Positions 16,965-25,433 of a stretch of 64,000 nt of DNA are shown in pieces (position 1 is the stretch's first letter; every line of letters starts with the position of its first letter). Below the pieces are notes generated by a model. That model had not been told where the DNA came from. It searched no databases and worked only from the letters and a program-made list of their open reading frames with translations. Position numbers and translations under genes: made by a program. This stretch comes from Flavimaribacter sp024343425. GTDB lineage: Bacteria > Pseudomonadota > Alphaproteobacteria > Rhizobiales > Rhizobiaceae. The stretch is from contig OZ245773.1 in NCBI GenBank assembly GCA_965227645.1, positions 3,286,001-3,350,000 on the forward strand, read 5' to 3'.

Positions 16965-18398
16965 TCAGGCGCTCGTATAAGCCGTCTTCACCGTAGTGTA
17001 GAATTCAGCGGCGTAGCGGCCCTGTTCGCGCGGGCCATAGCTCGAGCCTTTGCGACCGCCGAAAGGCACATGGAAATCGACCCCGGCCGTCGGCAGGTTG
17101 ACCATCACCATTCCCGCCTCGGAATTGCGCTTGAAGTCAGTGGCGTATTTCAGGCTCTGCGTACAAATGCCGGCGGACAGGCCGAACGGCGTGTCGTTGG
17201 CGACAGCCAGCGCCTCGTCATAGTCCTTGACGCGAATGGTGCTTGCGACCGGTCCGAATATTTCCTCGCGCGAAATCCGCATATCGTTTGTGCATTCGGT
17301 AAACAGCGCCGGCTGCAGGTAGAAACCGGGCGTCGCCCGCTGCAATCGCGCGCCGCCAAAGGCGAGTTTCGCGCCTTCGGATTGGCCGATCTCGATGTAG
17401 GACACGTCCTGGTCGAGCTGACTCTGGTCAACGACCGGGCCGATGTGAGTGCCTTCCTTCATCGCGTCGTCGACGACAAGGCCCTCAAGCCGCTTCGTCA
17501 GCGCCGCCACGAAGGCGTCGTACACGCCTTCCGTCACGATCAGCCGGGAGGACGCCGTGCAGCGCTGGCCGGTCGAGAAAAACGCCCCGTTGGCAGCGCA
17601 TTCGACGGCCGTCGGGAGATCGGCGTCGTCGAGGACGACGAGCGGGTTCTTGCCGCCCATTTCGAGCTGGAACTTGCGCATGTGCTCCACACTCGCGGCC
17701 GCCACCCGCTTGCCGGTCGCGACCGAGCCGGTGAAGGTGATGGCGTTGACATCGGGACTGTCGAGGATCGCCTGTCCGACCACCGATCCGCGCCCCATGA
17801 CGAGATTGAGAACGCCCTTCGGCAATCCCGCGCGATGCAGAATATCGACGATCGCCCAGGAACAACCGGGAACCAGATCCGCCGGCTTGAAAACGATCGT
17901 GTTGCCGTAACACAGGGCCGGCGCGATTTTCCAGGCGGGGATGGCGATCGGGAAATTCCAGGGCGTGATCACGCCGACGACGCCAACGGCTTCGCGGGTC
18001 ATCTCGACGCCGACGCCGGGACGGACGGACGGCACGGTTTCTCCGGACAGGCGCAGCGCCTCGCCGGCGAAGAAATCAAAGATCTGCGCCGCGCGGATCG
18101 TCTCGCCGATCCCTTCGGCAAGCGTCTTGCCTTCCTCGCGCGACAGCAGGCTGCCCAATTCTTCCTTGCGTGCGAGTATTTCAGCCGCCGTCTTTTTCAG
18201 AATGTCGTGACGCTGCAACAGGCCCGACCGCGACCAGGCGTGTGACGCCGCCTTCGCCGCGGCGATCGCCTGCGCCGTCTGCCCTGAGTCAGCGCGCGCA
18301 TACTCCCCAACCACTTCGTCGGTGTTGGAGGGATTGATGTTCGGCGCCTCGGAACCGCCAACCCATTCGCCGTCGATGAGATTTGCATGAATGGTCAT
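16965..18398 (-). CDS. NAD(P)-dependent aldehyde dehydrogenase, alpha-ketoglutaric semialdehyde dehydrogenase type
   Basis: 477 aa, the usual length of the 2,5-dioxovalerate/alpha-ketoglutaric semialdehyde branch. Catalytic Cys280 lies in FSTGQRCTASSR, general base Glu246 in LEMGGKNP, and the cofactor region has TPWNFPIAIPAWKIAPAL and FTGSVATGKRVA. The start at 18398 is favoured because AAGGA sits 10 bases before it; a second ATG 9 bases upstream sits too close to that site. It follows the FAH-family enzyme by 23 bases on the same strand. Together they would convert a 2-keto-3-deoxy sugar acid to 2-oxoglutarate (non-phosphorylative pentose or uronate route); substrate inferred from the pairing. 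Confidence 0.83.
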   Translation of the reverse strand: MTIHANLIDGEWVGGSEAPNINPSNTDEVVGEYARADSGQTAQAIAAAKAASHAWSRSGLLQRHDILKKTAAEILARKEELGSLLSREEGKTLAEGIGETIRAAQIFDFFAGEALRLSGETVPSVRPGVGVEMTREAVGVVGVITPWNFPIAIPAWKIAPALCYGNTIVFKPADLVPGCSWAIVDILHRAGLPKGVLNLVMGRGSVVGQAILDSPDVNAITFTGSVATGKRVAAASVEHMRKFQLEMGGKNPLVVLDDADLPTAVECAANGAFFSTGQRCTASSRLIVTEGVYDAFVAALTKRLEGLVVDDAMKEGTHIGPVVDQSQLDQDVSYIEIGQSEGAKLAFGGARLQRATPGFYLQPALFTECTNDMRISREEIFGPVASTIRVKDYDEALAVANDTPFGLSAGICTQSLKYATDFKRNSEAGMVMVNLPTAGVDFHVPFGGRKGSSYGPREQGRYAAEFYTTVKTAYTSA

Positions 18399-18421
18399 GT
18401 TCGTCATGTCCTTCTGTCGGA

Positions 18422-19570
18422 TTAGAGCAGATCGCGGTGCGCCAGATTTTGCATGAGCGCCCGCGCGCCGAAGGTCCAGGGCGGACACTCGGTTGAAAGC
18501 TTCACAATATTGGTCAGGCTGCCGAGGCCGGAAGCGGAAATTTCCACGATGTCGCCCAGCTTGTGGGTAAAGCCTTCGCCCTCGATGTCGCGATCCTGTG
18601 TCGGCGCGAAAAGCGTTCCGAGAAACAGCATGAAACCGTCCGGATACTGATGGTGAGCGCCGCATGCCTGGCCGACGAGATCCAGGGGATCCCGGCTGAT
18701 CTCCTTCATGGAGCTGGAGCCTTTCAGCACGAAACCGTCGTCGCCTTCCACCATCAGATCCAGTTCGGCGTTGCGGACGTCGTCCATGCCGTAGGTTTCG
18801 TCGAAGAGACGGATGAACGGCCCGATCGCGCTGGAGGCGTTGTTGTCCTTGGCCTTGCCGAGCAGCAACGCCGAGCGGCCCTCGACATCGCGCAGATTGA
18901 CGTCATTGCCGAGCGTTGCGCCCTTTACCGCGCCTTTACTGTCCACCGCCAGAACCACCTCCGGCTCAGGGTTGTTCCACGCCGAGACCGGATGCAGCCC
19001 GACCGCCGCGCCCCAGCCAACGGAAGCCAGAGGCTGGCACTTGGTGAAGACCTCCGCGTCCGGGCCGATGCCGACTTCCAGGTATTGCGACCAGACCCCT
19101 TCCTCGATCAACGCCTTCTTGACCTCGCGCGCCCGCTCCGACCCGGCCTCGAGATTTTTCAGACTGTCTCCGATGATCTCCATGCAGCGGCGTCGAATGG
19201 CGTCCGCCTTGGAAGGGTCGCCCGCGGCCCGCTCTTCGATCACGCGCTCAATCATCGAACTGGCGAAGGTCACGCCGCAGGCCTTGACGGCCTGAAGATC
19301 GCAGGGAGCGAGCAGATGGGCAGCGTCGGCGCCGGCGTGGAAGCTCTGCGTCGCGATCTCCTCAAGCGAACCGATCGACCGGCCGTCCGTCGTATTGGCG
19401 TACGCGACGGCGTCATCGCGTTCGATGAGATCGCGCATCGTGGGTACATCTTTCGACGTGATGTCGAACAGCTCGCCGTCGCGCAGAGCGACGACCGCCG
19501 GGCCCTGCGCGTCCGGTCGCCACACCCTTCCAACGAACACGCCGCGGTCCGGCATCGACAGGCTTCTCAT
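18422..19570 (-). CDS. Fumarylacetoacetate hydrolase-family sugar-acid dehydratase (AraD1-type)
   Basis: 382 aa, longer than standard FAH-fold isomerases. The C-terminal FAH fold carries the metal site region NPEPEVVLAVDSKG and LGNDVNLRDVEGRSALLLGKAKDNNASSAIGPF, which matches the AraD1-type 2-keto-3-deoxy-L-arabonate dehydratase group. It is followed by a ketoglutaric semialdehyde dehydrogenase, the enzyme that acts on the product. AAGGGGGAT lies upstream of ATG 19570. No transporter or sugar dehydrogenase is adjacent, so the pair may serve a pathway whose other genes are elsewhere. An alternative is hydrolase activity on an acylpyruvate, but the neighbour argues against that. Confidence 0.75.
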   Translation of the reverse strand: MRSLSMPDRGVFVGRVWRPDAQGPAVVALRDGELFDITSKDVPTMRDLIERDDAVAYANTTDGRSIGSLEEIATQSFHAGADAAHLLAPCDLQAVKACGVTFASSMIERVIEERAAGDPSKADAIRRRCMEIIGDSLKNLEAGSERAREVKKALIEEGVWSQYLEVGIGPDAEVFTKCQPLASVGWGAAVGLHPVSAWNNPEPEVVLAVDSKGAVKGATLGNDVNLRDVEGRSALLLGKAKDNNASSAIGPFIRLFDETYGMDDVRNAELDLMVEGDDGFVLKGSSSMKEISRDPLDLVGQACGAHHQYPDGFMLFLGTLFAPTQDRDIEGEGFTHKLGDIVEISASGLGSLTNIVKLSTECPPWTFGARALMQNLAHRDLL

Positions 19571-19865
19571 CGTCGGTATCCCCCTTGGTCACGGCTTATC
19601 CGTGTTGCGCCGCTGGTTGTGTCCTGGCGTTTATACCGTAAAAAAATATATTCGAAAGACGAGGCTACGGAGAATCTCCGGGACCCCGGTTTTGGAATGT
19701 CGAACGCCGATGCGCGGCATGGCCGAACGCTGCTTTCAAAGAGAACGAATCCGGACTTGACGCTCACCGCAATCGCCGTTACATGCGGGCGATTGGCGGC
19801 CATCCCGAAATGTTTAACGCCGCCGATGACGGAGACGCTCTTGTGGCGTCGCCGGAAAAACGGAT

Positions 19866-19942
19866 CGGAGTGTAGCGCAGCCTGGTAGCGCACCTCGTTC
19901 GGGACGAGGGGGTCGGAGGTTCGAATCCTCTCACTCCGACCA
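19866..19942 (+). tRNA. tRNA-Pro (anticodon CGG)
   Basis: 77 bases including an encoded CCA end. Acceptor stem CGGAGTG/CACTCCG, D-arm GCGC/GCGC, anticodon stem CCTCG/CGAGG around loop TTCGGGA with anticodon CGG at 19900-19902, and T-loop TTCGAAT with stem GGAGG/CCTCT. It reads Pro CCG codons. The 3' flank carries an unusual repeat array but no integrase or duplicated tRNA end was seen. Confidence 0.96.
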
Positions 19943-20641
19943 TTTCTTAAAAAATCAATCAAAACAACAACTTAAGATGCAGATTCTTGTCTTCAGAGGA
20001 ATCTGGCTTTGTTTCGGGAATTCGGTTTTCACGCATTTGGCTTTGTTTCGGGAATTGGCGAAATCGGGTTTTGGGTTTGTTTCGGGATTTGGCTCCTGCG
20101 CTAACTGGCTTTGTTTCGGGAATCCCGTTTTTGCACATTCTGGCTTTGTTTCGGGACTTTGCGATTGCGTCTGCTCGACGGGTGAAGACCACCAAATTCA
20201 ACGGTCTTATCTTGTAGCACAAACTCAGCAGAAATTCTCCCAAAAAGTTCTCTTTTTGTTCCGCATCAGAACCGAACCTCAAATTCGCTAACCGTTGCTG
20301 AAACGCTTCTGACGCACGATAACCCTCAGGCTATCCGCAATGGAACAGACAAGAAGCTTTCCTGTCGAGTTCAAAGCAGGCTGGGGCGGCGCCATTGCGC
20401 GACAGTGTAAACGGGGAATATGTCGTCCAGTCCTCCAAAGAACGACTGCGGCCTACATTGAAAACCGGCGCGATACCGGTCTCCGGCTCTCCGAAGTGAT
20501 CGTTCTTGTCGTGGATTTCGAGCTGTATATCTGAGGCTATGCCGGATGAGGCAGCATGCTCAATTGAATTGTCATCCGGACCGCATAGCTTATAGAGTTG
20601 AAGGCACGATTCGCACAGAAGCAATACAACCGATCCTGTCT
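19943..20641. other. Gene-free stretch after tRNA-Pro
   Basis: About 700 bases without a convincing gene. The first part carries the 34-base-period array. The remainder (about 20170-20640) is lower in GC; short open frames on both strands lack ribosome sites and any recognisable family. It must contain the promoter for the efflux operon, but I could not fix one with confidence. Confidence 0.6.
20004..20156. repeat. Five-copy array of a 16-base core at 34-35 base spacing
   Basis: The core TGGCTTTGTTTCGGGA starts at 20004, 20038, 20072, 20106 and 20141. Four copies are identical and the third has one change (C to G at position 4). Spacing is 34, 34, 34 and 35 bases, so 18-19 base variable segments separate the cores. 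The segments are not random: for example the first and fourth share a CGTTTT...CAT-like pattern, suggesting a degenerate 34-base tandem repeat. Because 34 is not a multiple of 3 the unit cannot encode a repeating peptide in one frame. A related single copy lies near 28471. Confidence 0.85.
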
Positions 20642-20851
20642 ATGAGCCTGGCGCCTTCTATCCCGATGTTTGGCAGCTTCTTTCCGGCATGGCTTCTTTG
20701 CCTGTTGGGAGCGGTCGTGTTGACGATGATCCTGAGAGGCCTGTTTGTCGTGGTAGGGCTTGATGACGTTCTGCGCTGGAAGGTCGCCGTGTATGTCAGC
20801 ATAATGCTGATTGTGAACTACATTATCCTTTCGCTTGTTTTTAACAGTTAG
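20642..20851 (+). CDS. ytcA: YtcA-like small membrane protein of MdtNOP-type efflux operon
   Basis: 69 aa from ATG 20642. The stretch SLAPSIPMFGSFFPAWLLC matches the N-terminal mature part of E. coli YtcA as I recall it (SLSPAIPVIGAYYPSW), and two hydrophobic spans follow (about residues 14-32 and 46-65). E. coli has the same gene order ytcA-mdtN-mdtO-mdtP. Oddity: E. coli YtcA is a lipoprotein whose Cys directly precedes this motif; here the equivalent position is Met, and no upstream in-frame signal with a lipobox is visible. No strong ribosome site is seen. Role in the efflux complex is not known. Confidence 0.65.
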   Translation: MSLAPSIPMFGSFFPAWLLCLLGAVVLTMILRGLFVVVGLDDVLRWKVAVYVSIMLIVNYIILSLVFNS

Positions 20852-20857
20852 CGCACA

Positions 20858-21910
20858 ATGGCGTCTCTTTCGAACAAACTGAAACTGATCCTCGGCGGGG
20901 GCGCCAGTCTTCTTGTCATCCTCGCCGCCGGCGTCCTTGTCTATCACCAACTGACCAGGACACGAAGCAATCCGATGTCCGACGACGTGACCATTGGAGC
21001 CGATATCGTCCATATCGCCCCGTCGGTCGCCGGGCGCATAAGCAGGATACAGGTCAGGGAGAACGACTACGTCTTGGAGGGCCAGACCCTCTTCGAAATA
21101 GACAAGACGCCATATCAGCTGGCTGTCGACCAGACCAGCGCCGATCTCGCCATCGCCGTCGCAAGCGCAAACGACAAGGCCCGCACAATCAAGGCCGAAC
21201 AGACAAACGCGATCATCGCCGCCGAACAGGTAGAGCGGGCGCGCGCGAACCTGGATCTTGCGACACAGACCCTCGATCGGCTGCTGCCGATGGAGTCAAA
21301 GGGCTACGTGTCCGCGCAACAGGTAGACGACGCGCGCACCGCCAAGAGGGACGCAGAAGTTAGCCTCAACGAGGCCCTGCGCCAGCAAGAAGCAGCCGAG
21401 GTGCTGATCAGCGACGAGGAGGCCGCCAAGGCGCTGGTCAAGGCGCGACGGGCGGCTCTGGCCATTGCAGAATTTGAACTCGAGCAAACCGTGGTGCGCG
21501 CGCCCAATGACGGCAGGGTCGTTGGACTGTCCGTTTCGGCTGGCGGGTACGTCCTGCCCGGACAGTCGGTCTTCACCCTGATCAATTCCCAATCATGGTT
21601 CGCCTCGGCCGCCTATGTCGAGACGGCGTTGCCGGGTATCGAGATCGGCGATTGCGCAACCGTATACGTACTTGCCGATCGCGGCCGCGCCATCCAGGGC
21701 GTCGTGGACGGGATCGGCTGGGGCGTCAGTTCCAAGGAGCAGATCCTTCTGCCGAACGCCCTTCCGATCATTCCGAAGTCTCTCGACTGGGTCAGGGTAC
21801 AACAGCGGTTTCCCGTCCGCATCCGGCTGGACGATCCACCAGCCGACCTGATGCGGGTGGGCGCTTCCGCCGTTTCGATCATTCAGCGCGGCGATGCCTG
21901 CACGTTATAA
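20858..21910 (+). CDS. mdtN: Membrane fusion (HlyD-family) protein of tripartite efflux pump, MdtN-like
   Basis: 350 aa. One N-terminal span (LKLILGGGASLLVILAAGVLVYH) anchors it in the inner membrane. A biotinyl-lipoyl half-motif VAGRISRIQVRENDYVLEGQTLFEID is followed by a coiled-coil hairpin (about residues 95-200, rich in Ala/Glu/Gln), then the returning lipoyl half TVVRAPNDGRVVGLSVSAGGYV and a beta-barrel. It bridges the inner-membrane FUSC protein and the outer-membrane factor. It begins 6 bases after the YtcA-like gene and overlaps the next gene by 17 bases. Confidence 0.88.
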   Translation: MASLSNKLKLILGGGASLLVILAAGVLVYHQLTRTRSNPMSDDVTIGADIVHIAPSVAGRISRIQVRENDYVLEGQTLFEIDKTPYQLAVDQTSADLAIAVASANDKARTIKAEQTNAIIAAEQVERARANLDLATQTLDRLLPMESKGYVSAQQVDDARTAKRDAEVSLNEALRQQEAAEVLISDEEAAKALVKARRAALAIAEFELEQTVVRAPNDGRVVGLSVSAGGYVLPGQSVFTLINSQSWFASAAYVETALPGIEIGDCATVYVLADRGRAIQGVVDGIGWGVSSKEQILLPNALPIIPKSLDWVRVQQRFPVRIRLDDPPADLMRVGASAVSIIQRGDACTL

Positions 21911-23654
21911 TTGGCGACACCTGTATCGACAGGCCAGGACTGACCTGCAACCGTTTCCCGGACGCCTGGGGATGACGTGGCGCATTGCGCTGTTGTGCAG
22001 TCTGGTTTCCGCCACGGCTATGATGATGAAAATACCGGAAGCTGCAATCAGCTGCTATCTCGTCATCTTTCTGATGAAACCCGACGCAGCCCAGAACATT
22101 GTCATGGGGGCCGGTCTTATCCTGCTTGCAAGCATTGTCGTCGTGATCATGATCCCGGTCATCAACCTTACGATTGATAATCCGCCGGCTCGGTTGGCGA
22201 TCATCTTCTTTGCCTCGTATCTGTTCCTGTTTTTCAGCTCCACGACGCCACTCGGCGAGCAAGCAGCCATAGTGGGCCTGATCATCGCCTTTCTGATGAC
22301 GCTGGTCACGGACGTGCCGGTCGGGCAGATTGCCGATCAGGGACTGCTCATGGCCTGGAAGATGGCAGCCATGCCAATGCTGCTCATGATCGTGTTCAAC
22401 CTGTTTCTCGGCTTTTCGACAGAACGGCAGGTTCGCGACAAGGTTGCCAAGCGTCTATCCGTCGCGGCCGAGCATTTGCGCGGACAGGACAAGGCAGACG
22501 AAATCGACCATCTGCTCGGCGAAGGAAACGAAACGCTCTTGTCACAGATGCAGCTTGTGAAACTCTTGCATCTGAGCCCCGGAAACCACTCGAAATGGCT
22601 CAACGGCGCTGTCGAGACAAGCTACGCCATTCTGGTTTCCGCGTCCCACGTCACAAGGCATTTGTCTGAAGACGAACGAAGCCGATTGGCGAACGCCTTG
22701 CTCGATGTGGCAGGAAAAGTTTCCGCCAAAGATCGCAATGTCACCGTTTCTGCGCGAGCACAGCTGGAAGGACCTGGCGTCGACATCTGGCGCGAAATTG
22801 CTGATCTTTCTCAACCGGACGGCGGTGGGTCGCCACAACCGCAAAAACCGCCTCTCTTCTCGCCCGATGCGTTTTCCAATCCCGATCATCAGCGATACGC
22901 CATAAAGACGTCTGCGGCGGCTGTCATCTGCTATCTCCTCTATACCGGGCTGCACTGGGACGGCATCCATACCGCGATGATCACCTGTTACGTCGCCGCC
23001 CTTGGCTCGACCGGAGAAACCGTGCGCAAACTGGCGCTGCGCATCATCGGATGCCTGATCGGCGCGGCAATGGGCGCCCTGGCCCTGCTGTTCATCATGC
23101 CGTCGCTGACATCCATTGGCGGCCTCATGCTGCTTGTGTTTGCTGGCGTGTTCATCGCTGGCTGGGTATCGTCCGGAAATGAACGCATCAGTTATGCAGG
23201 CGTACAGATTGCGCTGGCGTTTCTGCTGACGATCCTCAACGGTTTCGGCCCCAGTTTCGAGTTTTCGCAGGCCAGCGACAGGATCGTCGGCATCCTGCTC
23301 GGCAATGTCGTCATCTATTTAATTTTCACGCAATTCTGGCCGCGAAGCGCGATGGCGACTGTCAGGCAGAATATCAATTCGGCGCTCGACGGGCTGATGC
23401 GCCTCGCCGAACGTCCTTCGACCGACCAACGCCTCAAGGTCGAAGACGTTTCGGGAGCCTATGTCAGGCTGGACGCTGCGTCACAGCTACTGGAGACGAC
23501 AATGTTCGAGCCCGCAACGATGCGGCCCCCGGCGTTTGAACTGGATACAGCCGCTGAGGCTATTTCCGAAAGCCGCGATATTGCCGGACGCCTGTTTGCA
23601 GGCGATGCGGGCAGCAGCGATTTCGATTTGAGGCTGAAGGCTCTTCGCCAGTGA
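21894..23654 (+). CDS. mdtO: FUSC-family inner-membrane transporter, MdtO-like
   Basis: 586 aa. Two blocks of transmembrane helices (about residues 25-170 and 340-480) are separated by a cytoplasmic region, as in the FUSC/aromatic-acid exporter family that includes MdtO and AaeB. The first block has MTWRIALLCSLVSATAMMMKIPEAAISCYLVIF; the second has FAIKT-like AIKTSAAAVICYLLYTGLHW and ALRIIGCLIGAAMGALALLF. The gene overlaps mdtN by 17 bases. In E. coli the system affects resistance to puromycin, acriflavine and sulfa drugs; the substrate here is unknown. The linked amide hydrolases suggest an acylated compound. Confidence 0.85.
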   Translation: MPARYNWRHLYRQARTDLQPFPGRLGMTWRIALLCSLVSATAMMMKIPEAAISCYLVIFLMKPDAAQNIVMGAGLILLASIVVVIMIPVINLTIDNPPARLAIIFFASYLFLFFSSTTPLGEQAAIVGLIIAFLMTLVTDVPVGQIADQGLLMAWKMAAMPMLLMIVFNLFLGFSTERQVRDKVAKRLSVAAEHLRGQDKADEIDHLLGEGNETLLSQMQLVKLLHLSPGNHSKWLNGAVETSYAILVSASHVTRHLSEDERSRLANALLDVAGKVSAKDRNVTVSARAQLEGPGVDIWREIADLSQPDGGGSPQPQKPPLFSPDAFSNPDHQRYAIKTSAAAVICYLLYTGLHWDGIHTAMITCYVAALGSTGETVRKLALRIIGCLIGAAMGALALLFIMPSLTSIGGLMLLVFAGVFIAGWVSSGNERISYAGVQIALAFLLTILNGFGPSFEFSQASDRIVGILLGNVVIYLIFTQFWPRSAMATVRQNINSALDGLMRLAERPSTDQRLKVEDVSGAYVRLDAASQLLETTMFEPATMRPPAFELDTAAEAISESRDIAGRLFAGDAGSSDFDLRLKALRQ

Positions 23655-23769
23655 AGTGGGCGGCTTCATACGAAAGCGACCGGAATGCAAGGTCAAAGTC
23701 ATAACAGGTTAACCAAACTGCATTACGCATCAGGCAATATTGAAGTGTACGATCAGCAAGTGCGGCCTG

Positions 23770-25275
23770 ATGACCTTTTTCATATCGCAATCCCGCCCGG
23801 CTTCCTTGAGTATGCTCGCCGCGGCAATCATGATTACCGCGACAGGCTGCATCAGCAAGAGCCTGGATCTGGCCTCGGATTCACCCGACCGGGCGTGGCG
23901 GCCCGAGGGTTCAACGACATCCAGTTCGGATTTTTCGGTGCCTGCCGACCCGGCTGTCGCCAAGCTTGAAAGGGGCGTCGATTCACAGAAGGTCTACAAG
24001 CTGACCGAGTTGATCGACCTCGCGCAGTCAAAAAATCCCGCAACCCGGATAGCGTGGGAACAGGCGCGACAGGCGGCGCTCGCTGTCGGCATGTCCGAAG
24101 CCGCCTATCTGCCGACCATTTCCGCGAATGTGATCGGCGGTTACCAGAACTTCGTCACGCCGTTGCCAGACCTGAGCGGCGGCACGACTGATGTCACCAC
24201 TACGGCCAGCGGCTTTGCACCGAATGTCGCCCTGGAATGGCTCGTATTCGATTTCGGTCAGCGCAAGTCCCTGCGAGAGGCAGCCAAGCACAACCTCCAT
24301 GCTGCCAATGTTTCCTTCAATGGCGCGCATCAGGCTGTTATTTACAACGTAACCCGCAGCTACTACCTCTACGGAGCCGCACAGAGCAACGTGAAGATCG
24401 CAGAGCAGGCTCTGGCGAATAGCAAGCGCATCAGGGATGCGGCGCAATCGCGCTACGCCAACGGAATTGGCACCACTATCGCCGTGGCGCAGTCCAAACA
24501 GCTTGAGGCGGAAGCAAAGTACAGGCTCGTCCAGGCGCAGGATACGCTTCGCGACAGGTATCAGGACGTGCTGGCCGCCGTCGGCATTTCGTCTCTTTCC
24601 AGGATCAGGATCGCCTCATCCGCCAATCGGAGACTTCCGAGCGCACAATCCTTCCCCACGGAACAGGTCATCGAAGCCGCCCTTTCACGTCGTCCGGATG
24701 TGATCGCAAGCTATGCGGAGTTGAAGGCAAGCCAGGCAAATGAAATGGCTGCAAAGGCCCGCTTCATGCCGAAAGTCTATCTCGGCGCAATCGCCGCAAT
24801 GGGTGATGGCACGATTCAGAGCGGCAATCTGCCCGGTCTCGCCGGCCAGGGCACGACCTCCGGCGTTTTCGTTGGCCTGACAGTGCCGCTCTACAGCGGC
24901 GGCATTCGCGAAGGCACGAGACGCCAGGCGCAATCCGCTGTCGCGGCGGCGGAGGCGTCCTTCGAGAAGACACGCAACACCGCAGTCCAGGAAATCGTCA
25001 TTGCCTCCGATACGTTGCGCTCGGCCTTGCAGGCTTACGCTTCGGCAAGCGAACTGGTGCGGGCTGCGAAGGTCACCTATGACGCGGCCTTTGACGCTTA
25101 CAAGAACGGAGTAGGCACTGTCACCGATGCGATCGAGGCTGAAACCGGCTTGCTCGACGCTCGCCAGGCTCAGGCTGACGCGCATGCTTCGGCGCTCGTC
25201 GCCGCCTCCACTCTGGCCTTCTCACTCGGCGCCATGACGTCGCGGACGTCAGCCGCCTTGCTGTTTTCGAACTGA
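23770..25275 (+). CDS. mdtP: Outer-membrane efflux lipoprotein (NodT/TolC family), MdtP-like
   Basis: 501 aa from ATG 23770. A lipoprotein-type signal runs to ITATGC (Cys near residue 27). The mature protein has two outer-membrane efflux repeats: the first with the ITRSYYLYGAAQSNVKI-like helix region and LPTISANVIGGYQ, the second with RPDVIASYAELKASQANEMAAKARFMPKVYLG and the strand pair VGLTVPLYSGGIREG. It forms the trimeric outer-membrane channel of the pump. An in-frame TTG 30 bases upstream is a possible but less likely start. The 115-base gap after mdtO is the largest within the operon. A stem-loop covers its stop codon. Confidence 0.85.
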   Translation: MTFFISQSRPASLSMLAAAIMITATGCISKSLDLASDSPDRAWRPEGSTTSSSDFSVPADPAVAKLERGVDSQKVYKLTELIDLAQSKNPATRIAWEQARQAALAVGMSEAAYLPTISANVIGGYQNFVTPLPDLSGGTTDVTTTASGFAPNVALEWLVFDFGQRKSLREAAKHNLHAANVSFNGAHQAVIYNVTRSYYLYGAAQSNVKIAEQALANSKRIRDAAQSRYANGIGTTIAVAQSKQLEAEAKYRLVQAQDTLRDRYQDVLAAVGISSLSRIRIASSANRRLPSAQSFPTEQVIEAALSRRPDVIASYAELKASQANEMAAKARFMPKVYLGAIAAMGDGTIQSGNLPGLAGQGTTSGVFVGLTVPLYSGGIREGTRRQAQSAVAAAEASFEKTRNTAVQEIVIASDTLRSALQAYASASELVRAAKVTYDAAFDAYKNGVGTVTDAIEAETGLLDARQAQADAHASALVAASTLAFSLGAMTSRTSAALLFSN

Positions 25276-25292
25276 GGCCGGCGGTGGCCTCA
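25273..25292 (+). terminator. Stem-loop at the end of the efflux operon
   Basis: TGAGGCC-GGCGGT-GGCCTCA is a perfect 7-base stem with a 6-base loop that includes the mdtP stop codon, followed by a weakly T-rich stretch. Probably a terminator or mRNA 3' end. Confidence 0.5.
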
Positions 25293-25433
25293 ATCCGTTT
25301 CTGTTTGCGCGATTTGTCTCACCACTTTGAATTGACCTGGCCACGCGGCGTCAATACTGTCCTTTTTCCTCCGACATCTCCGGAGAGTTCTTCACTACAT
25401 CTTGCAACCCCATGTCTGCAGCAGGAGAAATCG

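Noticed and set aside
19866..19942. tRNA-Pro as an integration site of a genomic island
   Set aside because: No integrase, no duplicated tRNA 3' end and no phage or plasmid genes were found in the 44 kb downstream.
19567..19962. 131-codon minus-strand frame across the tRNA
   Set aside because: Its SERIRTSDPLVPNEVRYQAAL segment is the antisense of tRNA-Pro, a frequent spurious protein call; no ribosome site or family.
20004..20156. CRISPR array
   Set aside because: Regular repeats with variable spacers look CRISPR-like, but the core is only 16 bases, spacers are 18-19 bases and partly similar to each other, and no cas gene is in the window.
19959..20282. Minus-strand frame with repeated IPETKP/SRNKPK peptides
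   Set aside because: The peptide repeats are produced by the 34-base DNA repeat, whose period is not a multiple of 3; the pattern changes frame and there is no start signal.
20340..20534. Small plus-strand gene of 64 codons
   Set aside because: No ribosome site, no recognisable domain and no conserved neighbour logic; treated as chance.
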